Positions 8,212 through 15,471 of a stretch of DNA of 64,000 nt are shown in pieces. The stretch covers positions 1-64,000 of the forward strand of contig NZ_LMRG01000031.1 in assembly GCF_001425605.1 (NCBI RefSeq), given 5' to 3'. The DNA comes from Rhizobium sp. Leaf453 (GTDB taxonomy: Bacteria > Pseudomonadota > Alphaproteobacteria > Rhizobiales > Rhizobiaceae). Below the pieces are notes generated by a model. That model saw only the letters and a list, made by a program, of their open reading frames with translations. It searched no databases and was not told the origin of the DNA. The translations under genes and the position numbers were made by a program. Numbering within the stretch: the stretch's first letter is position 1; every line of letters starts with the position of its first letter.

Positions 8212-8589
8212 ATGGAGTTCATTGCCAGAATCACAGTCGTCGCGACTGCCCTGTCCATCACCGCAGGGTATGCATTTGCCCAGGAAAAATTCCTTGATGG
8301 CGCCTATGGCAACACGGACGGCTGCGCCTATGCCAACAGCAACGGCCCCCTCGTTTCGGAGGACGTTTTCCTGCTGACGGACGAGGCGGTGATGTCGGCA
8401 GCCACCTATTGCGGCTTCAAGGGTCCCCTGAGCAGGAAAGGCGATTCCTTTGCCTCGGCGGTCACCTGCGCGGAGGAAGGCGATGGCGGCGAGATGGACA
8501 CGAAGCTGGAAATCCAGCGTGCCGGCAAGGACTATGTGATCGTGTTCGAGGACGGGATGCGTTGGGGGCCGTTGAAGAAATGCAAGTGA
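8212..8589 (+). CDS. Small secreted cysteine-containing protein
   Basis: 125 residues with an N-terminal signal peptide (hydrophobic core ITVVATALSITAGYA, likely cleavage after AFA). The mature part has four cysteines (DGCAY, TYCGF, VTCAEE, KKCK), enough for two disulfides, which suits a periplasmic protein. ATG 8212 follows ggcggga. No family recognised. It sits between two small membrane proteins of similar unknown character. Confidence 0.6.
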   Translation: MEFIARITVVATALSITAGYAFAQEKFLDGAYGNTDGCAYANSNGPLVSEDVFLLTDEAVMSAATYCGFKGPLSRKGDSFASAVTCAEEGDGGEMDTKLEIQRAGKDYVIVFEDGMRWGPLKKCK

Positions 8590-8641
8590 ATTGCACACTG
8601 CCTCTAACGCGACTCTGTCTGTTGCCGGCGGAAGGTGAAGC

Positions 8642-9124
8642 GTGAACGCAGCATCAGAATTCCTCGCCAGATTCATTATCGCTCATTGTGCGGCCGGGGT
8701 TGCTGGCGCTGTTTTCTATGTGATTGCACTGTCGTTGCTGAAACCTGAGTTCGCCATGCTTATGGCCTTGGCTTTCCCCTTCTTCATTGGCATCACCGCC
8801 GCAATCGTCGCGGTTACTCTTCCCTTCAGCCTTGTTATGTCCGTTGTTCTTTTGAAACTCGACTGTAAGAACAAGTGGATATGGATCAGCATCGGAGCTC
8901 TTTTCCCGGCGCTTTTCTTTGTGACAGTAGAGATATTGCCGACATTGCAGCACACTTCCGGACCAACTCGGTTTCCGGCTCCAGCACTCGCTGAAAGGCT
9001 GAAAACTCCGTTGACCGCAGGAATATTCATGGCACCGGCTGGTATGTTTAGCGGATGGATCCTTTGGAGAATGATCGCCCGTCCACAGGCAATGGTGGCT
9101 AAAGATATGGCGGAGAACGCATAA
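8642..9124 (+). CDS. Small inner-membrane protein, unknown function
   Basis: 160 residues with four predicted membrane segments (about 7-32, 37-70, 79-98 and 121-146). The start is GTG 8642, preceded by ggaag. It has no motif I recognise. Its composition is less GC-rich than the neighbours, with more TTT/ATT codons, which may mean a more recent arrival. It is convergent with the cupin gene. Confidence 0.55.
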   Translation: MNAASEFLARFIIAHCAAGVAGAVFYVIALSLLKPEFAMLMALAFPFFIGITAAIVAVTLPFSLVMSVVLLKLDCKNKWIWISIGALFPALFFVTVEILPTLQHTSGPTRFPAPALAERLKTPLTAGIFMAPAGMFSGWILWRMIARPQAMVAKDMAENA

Positions 9125-9222
9125 TGTTCCACTCAGGAAAGCCGGTCGTGATCCGGTCAGCCCCCTCTTGCCGTCGTCAAACGGCCGACCTGAAGCTGGT
9201 GACTAACCGCAACGCGATCCCT

Positions 9223-9636
9223 TTAAGACGGCACCAGCGCTTCCAGTTCCGGCATCAGGACGACGCTTTCCTGTTCGTTCGGGTCGGTGCGGGCGATCAC
9301 GGCCGAGGCCGGCTGGTCCGACAGGTTGGCCGGAAGATGCGGTACGCCAGCCGGGATGTAGAACATTTCGCCCGCCTTCACGATGACATGGTTTTCCAGC
9401 TGGTCGCCGTACCAGGTGTGTGCCTCGCCCGACAGCATGTAGATCGCCGTCTCATGGGTTTCGTGCTTGTGGGCCTTCGCGCGGCCGCCGGGCGGGATGG
9501 TCAGAAGATGCATGCAGATGGCCGACGAGCCGACGGCTTCGGCGGAAATACCCTCGAAATAGCTGAACCCCTGCTTGCCGTCATAAGTCTGGCCGGGACG
9601 GACGATCCGGCAGGTCGGTTTCGATGATTGCAACAT
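9223..9636 (-). CDS. Cupin-domain protein
   Basis: 137 residues forming a single small beta-barrel cupin. The metal-binding motif 1 is visible as KAHKHETHETAIYMLSGE and motif 2 as AGEMFYIPAGVPHLPAN, so a metal-binding cupin is likely. ATG 9636 was chosen because ggag lies about eight bases upstream; a GTG two codons earlier is possible. It is divergent from the pyrimidine-type ABC importer. Function within the pathway is unknown; cupins of this size are isomerases, dioxygenases or sensors. Confidence 0.75.
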   Translation of the reverse strand: MLQSSKPTCRIVRPGQTYDGKQGFSYFEGISAEAVGSSAICMHLLTIPPGGRAKAHKHETHETAIYMLSGEAHTWYGDQLENHVIVKAGEMFYIPAGVPHLPANLSDQPASAVIARTDPNEQESVVLMPELEALVPS

Positions 9637-9754
9637 ATCCACATCTCCGGGCTCATTGTTCAATATCTCAATCGGAAAATTTGACGTACGACTATCAGGA
9701 ACACCAGACAAAAAGACGTCAACCAGGCATTCAGGGCGGAGCATACAAGACCTT

Positions 9755-10546
9755 ATGACAACAACACCTGCATCCGTCGTTTCGGCGCGTGATCTCGGCC
9801 TCACTTTCCAGACCAATGATGGTCCCGTCAATGCGCTAACGGGCGTCAATCTGGATGTGCGCAAGGGCGATTTCGTTTCCTTCATCGGGCCTTCCGGCTG
9901 TGGCAAGACAACCTTCCTGCGCGTCATCGCCGATCTCGAACAAGCGACGGCCGGCTCGATCACCGTCAACGGCGTCACGCCGCACGAGGCGCGGCAGAAC
10001 AGATCCTACGGTTATGTCTTCCAGGCGGCAGCCCTCTATCCCTGGCGCACAATCGAGAAGAACATCGCCCTGCCGCTCGAAATCATGGGCTACAGCGCGG
10101 CCGAACAGAAGGAACGGATCGACCGGACGCTCGACCTCGTCAATCTCACTGGCTTCGGCAAGAAATTCCCCTGGCAGCTGTCCGGCGGCATGCAGCAGCG
10201 TGCCTCGATCGCCCGTGCACTCGCCTTCGACGCTGATCTTCTCTTGATGGACGAGCCGTTCGGTGCGCTGGATGAGATCGTTCGCGACCATCTGAACGAG
10301 CAATTGCTGAAGCTTTGGGAGCGGACCAACAAGACGATCTGCTTCGTCACCCATTCGATCCCGGAAGCGGTCTATCTCTCGACCAAGATCGTCGTCATGA
10401 GCCCCCGCCCCGGCCGCGTCACCGACGTCATCGAATCCACCCTGCCGCGCGAGCGCCCGCTCGACATCCGCGAAACGCCGGAATTCCTGGAGATCGCCAG
10501 CCGGGTGCGCGAGGGACTGAGAGCGGGGCATAGCTATGATGAGTAG
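9755..10546 (+). CDS. ABC importer ATP-binding protein, NitT/TauT type
   Basis: 263 residues with Walker A GPSGCGKTT, signature LSGGM, Walker B LLMDEPFGALDE and switch histidine in CFVTHS. The family powers uptake of nitrate, taurine, sulfonates and thiamine or pyrimidine precursors. The two permeases and the binding protein follow at 11071-13904, but a RIME element and a small DMT gene lie between. The system probably imports a pyrimidine-like nitrogen compound for the hydA pathway (inferred). The 9637-9754 leader has inverted ttgacgt/gacgtcaa arms at 9681-9687 and 9715-9722. Confidence 0.88.
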   Translation: MTTTPASVVSARDLGLTFQTNDGPVNALTGVNLDVRKGDFVSFIGPSGCGKTTFLRVIADLEQATAGSITVNGVTPHEARQNRSYGYVFQAAALYPWRTIEKNIALPLEIMGYSAAEQKERIDRTLDLVNLTGFGKKFPWQLSGGMQQRASIARALAFDADLLLMDEPFGALDEIVRDHLNEQLLKLWERTNKTICFVTHSIPEAVYLSTKIVVMSPRPGRVTDVIESTLPRERPLDIRETPEFLEIASRVREGLRAGHSYDE

Positions 10547-10565
10547 ACCACGCACGCCTGGGGAT

Positions 10566-10707
10566 ACCCCCCTCTGTCAGTTCGTGACATCTCCCCCTCA
10601 AGGGGGGAGATCATTCATTTCCCTTGACGCTTCCGTAATGGGCGCACGAGCCGTGCGGTCAATCTCCCTCCTTGAGGGGGAGATGTCCCGGAGGGACAGA
10701 GGGGGGT
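10566..10707. repeat. RIME-like palindromic intergenic element
   Basis: The ends are a perfect 13-base inverted repeat, acccccctctgtc (10566-10578) and gacagaggggggt (10695-10707). Inside are second arms, catctccccctcaagg and ccttgagggggagatg. The unit matches the rhizobial intergenic mosaic elements (RIME) I know from Rhizobium genomes, about 100-140 bases and non-coding. It separates the ATPase gene from the rest of its operon and could fold strongly in RNA, affecting expression of the downstream permeases. Confidence 0.8.
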
Positions 10708-10732
10708 GTAGCGACACGACGAGGTGCCTGCC

Positions 10733-11068
10733 ATGAACCTCTCCTTCATCCTCTGGCTCGCGGCCTCCATGGCCATTTTCCTCAGCGCGGCGACGGCGTC
10801 GCGGTACTATGTCTCGACCAACAATATCCTGCTGCTCGTCTTCTCCCTGTTCCTCTACTGCGTCGGCAACCTAATGATGGTGCGGCTGATGCGGGAAGGC
10901 GGGTTGGGGCTGGCGATTTCGGCATCCGCCATCGTTCAACTGGTTCTGGTCAATGTCATCGCCTTCGTCGTCTTCGGCGAGCGGCTGACGTTGACGCAGA
11001 TGGCGGGCGTCGCGCTGGGCATCGTGGCGATGGGCCTGATGATGCTGCCGGCGAGCGGGAGGGTCTAA
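10733..11068 (+). CDS. Small multidrug-resistance/EamA-like half transporter
   Basis: 111 residues with four transmembrane helices, the size of small DMT-superfamily proteins that work as dimers. The last helix pair (VVFGERLTLTQMAGVALGIVAMGLM) has the typical EamA/SMR pattern with Glu before the final helix. ATG 10733 follows gagg; the next gene starts two bases after the stop. Its place inside an ABC importer operon suggests export or exchange of the same class of compound, but the substrate is unknown. Confidence 0.7.
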   Translation: MNLSFILWLAASMAIFLSAATASRYYVSTNNILLLVFSLFLYCVGNLMMVRLMREGGLGLAISASAIVQLVLVNVIAFVVFGERLTLTQMAGVALGIVAMGLMMLPASGRV

Positions 11069-11070
11069 CC

Positions 11071-11955
11071 ATGGAGAAACCGGGTTTCTTCAAGGACAGG
11101 ATCATGCCGGTCGCGGTGATCGTCGCCGCACTGGTGGTCATCTGGTACATCGCCGCCGTCTTCCTCAACGCGCCGTTCGAACGCGACACCGCCGCTCGCG
11201 CCGGAACGCCGATCACCTTCTCGGAAATCTTGCCGAAGACGATGTTCCAGGAGCGGCCGGTTCTTCCCGCGCCGCATCAGGTCATCGCGGAAATCTGGGA
11301 CACGACGTTCAACAAGGCGGTCACTTCCAAGCGCAGCCTCGTCTACCACGCCTGGATCACGCTGTCGGCGACCCTCGTCGGCTTCGGCATCGGCACCGTA
11401 CTCGGCATCCTGCTTGCCATCGGCATTGTCCATAACCGCGCCATGGACCGCTCGCTGATGCCCTGGGTCATCGCCAGCCAGACCATCCCCATCCTCGCTA
11501 TTGCGCCGATGATCATCGTGGTGCTGAATGCGGTCGGCATATCCGGCCTGCTGCCGAAGGCGTTGATCTCGACCTATCTCAGCTTCTTCCCCATCGTCGT
11601 CGGCATGGTGAAGGGGCTGCGCAGCCCGGAAACCATCCAGCTCGATCTGATGCATACCTATTACGCCAGTGCGTCGCAGACGTTCTGGAAGCTGCGCTGG
11701 CCGTCGTCCATGCCCTATCTCTTCACGTCGCTGAAGGTCGCCATCGCCATCTCGCTGGTCGGCGCCATCGTCGGTGAATTGCCGACGGGGGCTGTGGCGG
11801 GGCTCGGCGCCCGTTTGCTCGCCGGCTCCTATTACGGCCAGACGGTGCAGATCTGGTCGGCGCTGTTCATGGCGGCGGCGCTGGCGGCAACACTTGTCAT
11901 CATCGTCGGCCTCGCCCATACGGCCGTCCTCAAGCGCATGGGGATGAAGCCATGA
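11071..11955 (+). CDS. ABC importer permease 1, NitT/TauT type
   Basis: 294 residues, a BPD_transp_1 permease with an N-terminal helix, a periplasmic stretch and five or six more helices. The ATPase-contacting loop is around ETIQLDLMHTYYASASQTFWKLRWP, close to the EAA motif. It forms the membrane channel with the product of 11952-12824, which starts four bases before this stop (ATGA overlap). The long N-terminal extension is common among pyrimidine/riboflavin-precursor-type permeases. Substrate is inferred from context only. Confidence 0.85.
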   Translation: MEKPGFFKDRIMPVAVIVAALVVIWYIAAVFLNAPFERDTAARAGTPITFSEILPKTMFQERPVLPAPHQVIAEIWDTTFNKAVTSKRSLVYHAWITLSATLVGFGIGTVLGILLAIGIVHNRAMDRSLMPWVIASQTIPILAIAPMIIVVLNAVGISGLLPKALISTYLSFFPIVVGMVKGLRSPETIQLDLMHTYYASASQTFWKLRWPSSMPYLFTSLKVAIAISLVGAIVGELPTGAVAGLGARLLAGSYYGQTVQIWSALFMAAALAATLVIIVGLAHTAVLKRMGMKP

Positions 11956-12824
11956 ACACAAGCCTTGTTTTCGGCGCTATCGCGTTCTGGCTCGTGGCTT
12001 GGGCCATCAATGAATGGCTCGTGCGCCAGACATTCCGTGACCGGCTGGCAAACCGCGCGGTGCGACTTGTCGTCCCGCTGCTGTTCGGCATCAGCATCCT
12101 TGTGCTGTGGGAAGGACTTGTGCGCGGGCTGAACGTGCCCTTCGTGCTCCTGCCGCCACCGTCGGCGATCGGGGTGCGGCTGGTCAATTCGGTGCCCACG
12201 CTCTGGGCGGATTTCCAGCAAACCTTCCTCAAGGCCGTCATCACCGGCTATGCGCTTGGCTGCGGTCTCGGCTTCATCGTCGCGATCGCCATCGACCGCT
12301 CGCCCTTCCTGCAGAAGGGCCTGCTGCCGCTCGGCAATTTCGTTTCCGCCCTCCCCGTCATCGGTGTTGCGCCAATCATGGTCATGTGGTTCGGCTTCGA
12401 CTGGCAGTCGAAGGTGGCCGTCGTTGTCATCATGACTTTCTTCCCCATGCTGGTGAACACGGTTTCCGGTCTCGCCGCGACCAGTTCGATGGAAAAGGAC
12501 CTGATGCGCACCTATGCCGCGACATGGTTCCAGACGCTGGTGAAATTGCGGCTTCCGGCGGCGTGGCCTTTCATATTCAATGCGCTCAAGATCAATTCCA
12601 CCCTGGCGCTGATCGGCGCCATCGTGGCCGAATTCTTCGGAACCCCAATCGTCGGCATGGGCTTCCGGATTTCCACTGAGGTGGGGCGCATGAATGTCGA
12701 CATGGTTTGGGCCGAAATCGCCGTCGCGGCGGTGGCTGGCTCCGCCTTCTACGGGGCGGTGGCGCTCATCGAGCGTGCCGTCACGTTCTGGCATCCGTCC
12801 ATGCGCAGCGCACGGGCGGCCTGA
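11952..12824 (+). CDS. ABC importer permease 2, NitT/TauT type
   Basis: 290 residues with six to seven membrane segments and the EAA-like loop near SSMEKDLMRTYAATWFQTLVKLRLP. It pairs with permease 1, whose gene it overlaps by four bases. A hairpin and the periplasmic binding protein gene follow. Two different permeases suggest a heterodimeric channel. Confidence 0.85.
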   Translation: MNTSLVFGAIAFWLVAWAINEWLVRQTFRDRLANRAVRLVVPLLFGISILVLWEGLVRGLNVPFVLLPPPSAIGVRLVNSVPTLWADFQQTFLKAVITGYALGCGLGFIVAIAIDRSPFLQKGLLPLGNFVSALPVIGVAPIMVMWFGFDWQSKVAVVVIMTFFPMLVNTVSGLAATSSMEKDLMRTYAATWFQTLVKLRLPAAWPFIFNALKINSTLALIGAIVAEFFGTPIVGMGFRISTEVGRMNVDMVWAEIAVAAVAGSAFYGAVALIERAVTFWHPSMRSARAA

Positions 12825-12829
12825 CTGAT

Positions 12830-12852
12830 CGCCTGCCCGGGTCGGGCAGGCG
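12830..12852. other. Intercistronic hairpin before the binding-protein gene
   Basis: The arms cgcctgccc (12830-12838) and gggcaggcg (12844-12852) enclose five bases. There is no T-tract. Such stems between permease and binding-protein genes often stabilise or partly insulate the binding-protein mRNA, which is needed in excess. That role is inferred. Confidence 0.45.
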
Positions 12853-12911
12853 CGCGACGAACGACCGCCGGTTCGCAATTGGCCCGGCATAACAAAAAAG
12901 AGGGAACTGAC

Positions 12912-13904
12912 ATGAAGTTGAGACTTGCATCACTGCTGCTGGCAAGCGCCTTTTCGCTGTCCGCATTCCAGGCCATGGCCGCCGACAAGGTCGTGCTGCA
13001 GCTGAAATGGGTCACGCAGGCCCAGTTCGCCGGCTATTACGTCGCCAAGGACAAGGGCTTCTATGAAGAAGAAGGCCTTGATGTCGAGATCAAGCCGGGC
13101 GGCCCGGATATCGCACCGCCGCAGGTGATCGCCGGCGGTGGCGCCGACGTTGTCGTCGACTGGATGCCATCAGCGCTTGCCACCCGCGAAAAGGGCGTCG
13201 CCCTCGTCAACATCGCCCAGCCCTTCAAGTCATCCGGCATGATGCTGACCTGCCTGAAGGAATCCGGCGTCGCCACGCCTGCCGACTTCAAGGGCAAGAC
13301 GCTCGGCGTCTGGTTCTTCGGCAACGAATATCCGTTCCTGTCCTGGATGAGCCAGCTTGGCCTGAAGACCGAAGGCGGCCCGGATGGCGTCACCGTCCTC
13401 AAGCAGGGCTTCAACGTCGATCCGCTGATCCAGAAGCAGGCGGCCTGCATCTCGACCATGACGTATAACGAATACTGGCAGGTCATCGATGCCGGCATCA
13501 AGCCGGAAGACCTCGTAACCTTCAAGTACGAGGACCAGGGCGTGGCAACGCTTGAAGACGGTCTCTACGTGCTGGAAGACAAGCTCAAGGACCCGGCCTT
13601 CAAGGAAAAGATGGTCAAGTTCGTGCGCGCCTCGATGAAGGGCTGGAAATATGCCGAAACAAATCCGGATGAAGCGGCCGGCATCGTTCTCGAAAACGAC
13701 TCGACCGGCGCCCAGACGGAAGTGCACCAGAAACGCATGATGGGCGAAGTGGCCAAGCTGACCGCCGGCTCCAACGGCGCGCTCGACGAAGCCGACTACA
13801 AGCGCACCGTCGATTCCCTGCTCAAGGGCGGCTCGGATCCGGTCATCACCAAGGAGCCGACCGGCGCCTTCACCCACGAGATCACCGACGCGGCTCTCAA
13901 GTAG
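12912..13904 (+). CDS. ABC importer substrate-binding protein, NMT1/THI5-like
   Basis: 330 residues with a Sec signal peptide (cleavage likely after AMA-ADK). The mature part begins VVLQLKWVTQAQFAGYYVAKDKGFYEEEGLDV, the hallmark of the NMT1/THI5 family, which binds hydroxymethylpyrimidine and related aromatic nitrogen compounds. ATG 12912 follows agaggga. As the last gene of the importer next to dihydropyrimidinase, it most likely captures a pyrimidine, hydantoin or close analogue; this ligand assignment is inferred. Confidence 0.85.
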   Translation: MKLRLASLLLASAFSLSAFQAMAADKVVLQLKWVTQAQFAGYYVAKDKGFYEEEGLDVEIKPGGPDIAPPQVIAGGGADVVVDWMPSALATREKGVALVNIAQPFKSSGMMLTCLKESGVATPADFKGKTLGVWFFGNEYPFLSWMSQLGLKTEGGPDGVTVLKQGFNVDPLIQKQAACISTMTYNEYWQVIDAGIKPEDLVTFKYEDQGVATLEDGLYVLEDKLKDPAFKEKMVKFVRASMKGWKYAETNPDEAAGIVLENDSTGAQTEVHQKRMMGEVAKLTAGSNGALDEADYKRTVDSLLKGGSDPVITKEPTGAFTHEITDAALK

Positions 13905-13931
13905 TCTGATTGGTATTACTTTTTTAACCTT

Positions 13932-13960
13932 GAAACGCGCGGGCAGGCCCCGCGCGTTTC
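13932..13960 (+). terminator. Terminator hairpin after the importer operon
   Basis: The arms gaaacgcgcggg (13932-13943) and cccgcgcgtttc (13949-13960) form a perfect 12-bp stem with a five-base loop, followed by the weak T-tract tcattt. It lies 27 bases after the binding-protein stop. Confidence 0.7.
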
Positions 13961-14263
13961 TCATTTGCAACACTTTGGCAAGACTTCTCGGCAACAAATC
14001 GACACAAAACAGAAGTTGTGTTGATGGCACTCGACAAATAAAATAATGAGGCACCATTCTTTTTTTGTACTGCCTTGCAACGTCGAAAAGGCCTAACTAA
14101 ATAAGGCCCGAGGCATTTGAGGAGAGGTGTGGGGAAGCGTTTCGCCCGGGAGCATATCGGCGATATTTCTTTCTCCTCCAGCGACTGATTGAGACAAACC
14201 CTTCTCAAGAGGGACTTCTCACAGGCAAAACTGATTTATCCGGAATTCGAGGAAAGTGAGCCG
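13961..14263 (+). promoter_or_regulatory. Leader of the RND efflux operon
   Basis: This gene-free stretch lies between the importer terminator and the efflux adaptor start. A plausible sigma-70 promoter is TTGTGT (14016-14021), 17 bases, TAAAAT (14039-14044). A small hairpin ggcct/aggcc occurs at 14090-14108. The leader after the promoter would be about 210 bases. No operator is recognised and no repressor gene lies beside it. Confidence 0.3.
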
Positions 14264-15457
14264 ATGGCCCGTACTTTGACTAACGCATTTGGTGTTTCCA
14301 CTGCCCTGATGCTGGCTTTCCTGTCGAGTGCCGCTTTCGCGGAAGATCCTGCACCGGCCAAGACGGAACCTGCCCTGCCCTCGATTGTTGTCTCCGAGGT
14401 CAAATCCCAGGCGATTGTCGACCGCGTGCTCGCAACCGGTACGGTCAAGGCCGTCGATGAAACCTATGTCTCGCCGCTGGTCGATGGACTATCCATCCGC
14501 ACGCTGAACGCCGATGTCGGCGATCGCGTAGAGGCCGACAGTACGCTGGCGACCCTGAACCCGGACATGCTTGAACTGCAGAAGAGCCAGTATGCTGCAA
14601 GCCTTGCCAAGGCCAATGCGGCGCTCGCCCAGTATGAGGCACAGCTTGCCGAGGCACAGGCCAACGCCGATGAGGCCGTGCGTGTCGCCGAACGTTCCAA
14701 GAAACTCGCGGAAGCCGGCTCGATGTCGACGGCGCAGCGCGATCAGGAACGGGCCGCGGCGACCGCCGCACTTGCCCGTGTCCGCTCCGGTGAGCAGCTG
14801 GTTTCCGTTGCGAAGGCCGATATCAAGGTGGTCGAGGCACAGATTTCCGACGTCGATCTGCGGCTTGCCCGCACCGATGTGAAGACGCCGGTAAGCGGTG
14901 TCGTCTCGGCCCGGACCGCCAAGGTCGGCGCCATTGCCAACGGCGCCGGCGAACCGCTGTTCACCATCATTCGCGACGGTGCCGTGGAAGTGAAGGCCGA
15001 AATCATCGAGACCGACCTGCCGAAGCTGGCAATCGGTCAGCGCGCCGAGGTCACACTTGCCGATGGCAAGACGCAGATCGAAGGCAAGATCCGGTTGATT
15101 TCGCCGGTTGTCGATACCCAGACCCGTCTCGGCAACGTCTATATCAGCCTGCTGACGCCGGATAAGGCGCGCGTCGGCATGTATGCGCGGGCGCAGATCA
15201 TCGTCACCGAAAAGACCGCGCTTGTCCTGCCGCTGTCGGCCGTTACCAACACCAAGGACGGCATGGTTGCCCGAAAGGTCGAGGGCGATGTCGCGCATGT
15301 CGCCAAGATCGAAACCGGTATTCAGGACAATGGAGTGATCGAAATCCAGACCGGTCTCAAGGAGGGCGACAAGGTGATCACCAAGGCCGGCGCCTTCGTG
15401 CGCGACGGTGATCGCATCAAGCCTGTTCTTGCCTCCGCCGAAACCGTATCGAACTGA
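14264..15457 (+). CDS. RND efflux periplasmic adaptor (membrane fusion protein)
   Basis: 397 residues. A signal peptide ends near SSAAFA. The barrel-sandwich (lipoyl-like) halves flank an alpha-helical hairpin at about 100-190 rich in Ala/Glu/Gln, followed by beta-barrel and membrane-proximal domains. It joins the inner-membrane pump encoded 14 bases downstream to an outer-membrane channel. ATG 14264 was chosen for the aggaaag site and the signal peptide. No outer-membrane factor gene accompanies the pair, so a TolC-like protein encoded elsewhere must be used. Substrates are unknown. Confidence 0.88.
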   Translation: MARTLTNAFGVSTALMLAFLSSAAFAEDPAPAKTEPALPSIVVSEVKSQAIVDRVLATGTVKAVDETYVSPLVDGLSIRTLNADVGDRVEADSTLATLNPDMLELQKSQYAASLAKANAALAQYEAQLAEAQANADEAVRVAERSKKLAEAGSMSTAQRDQERAAATAALARVRSGEQLVSVAKADIKVVEAQISDVDLRLARTDVKTPVSGVVSARTAKVGAIANGAGEPLFTIIRDGAVEVKAEIIETDLPKLAIGQRAEVTLADGKTQIEGKIRLISPVVDTQTRLGNVYISLLTPDKARVGMYARAQIIVTEKTALVLPLSAVTNTKDGMVARKVEGDVAHVAKIETGIQDNGVIEIQTGLKEGDKVITKAGAFVRDGDRIKPVLASAETVSN

Positions 15458-15471
15458 TCGAGGTCATAGCG

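Noticed and set aside
9124..9627. Plus-strand frame opposite the cupin
   Set aside because: The minus-strand cupin has both metal motifs and a ribosome site; the plus frame has neither.
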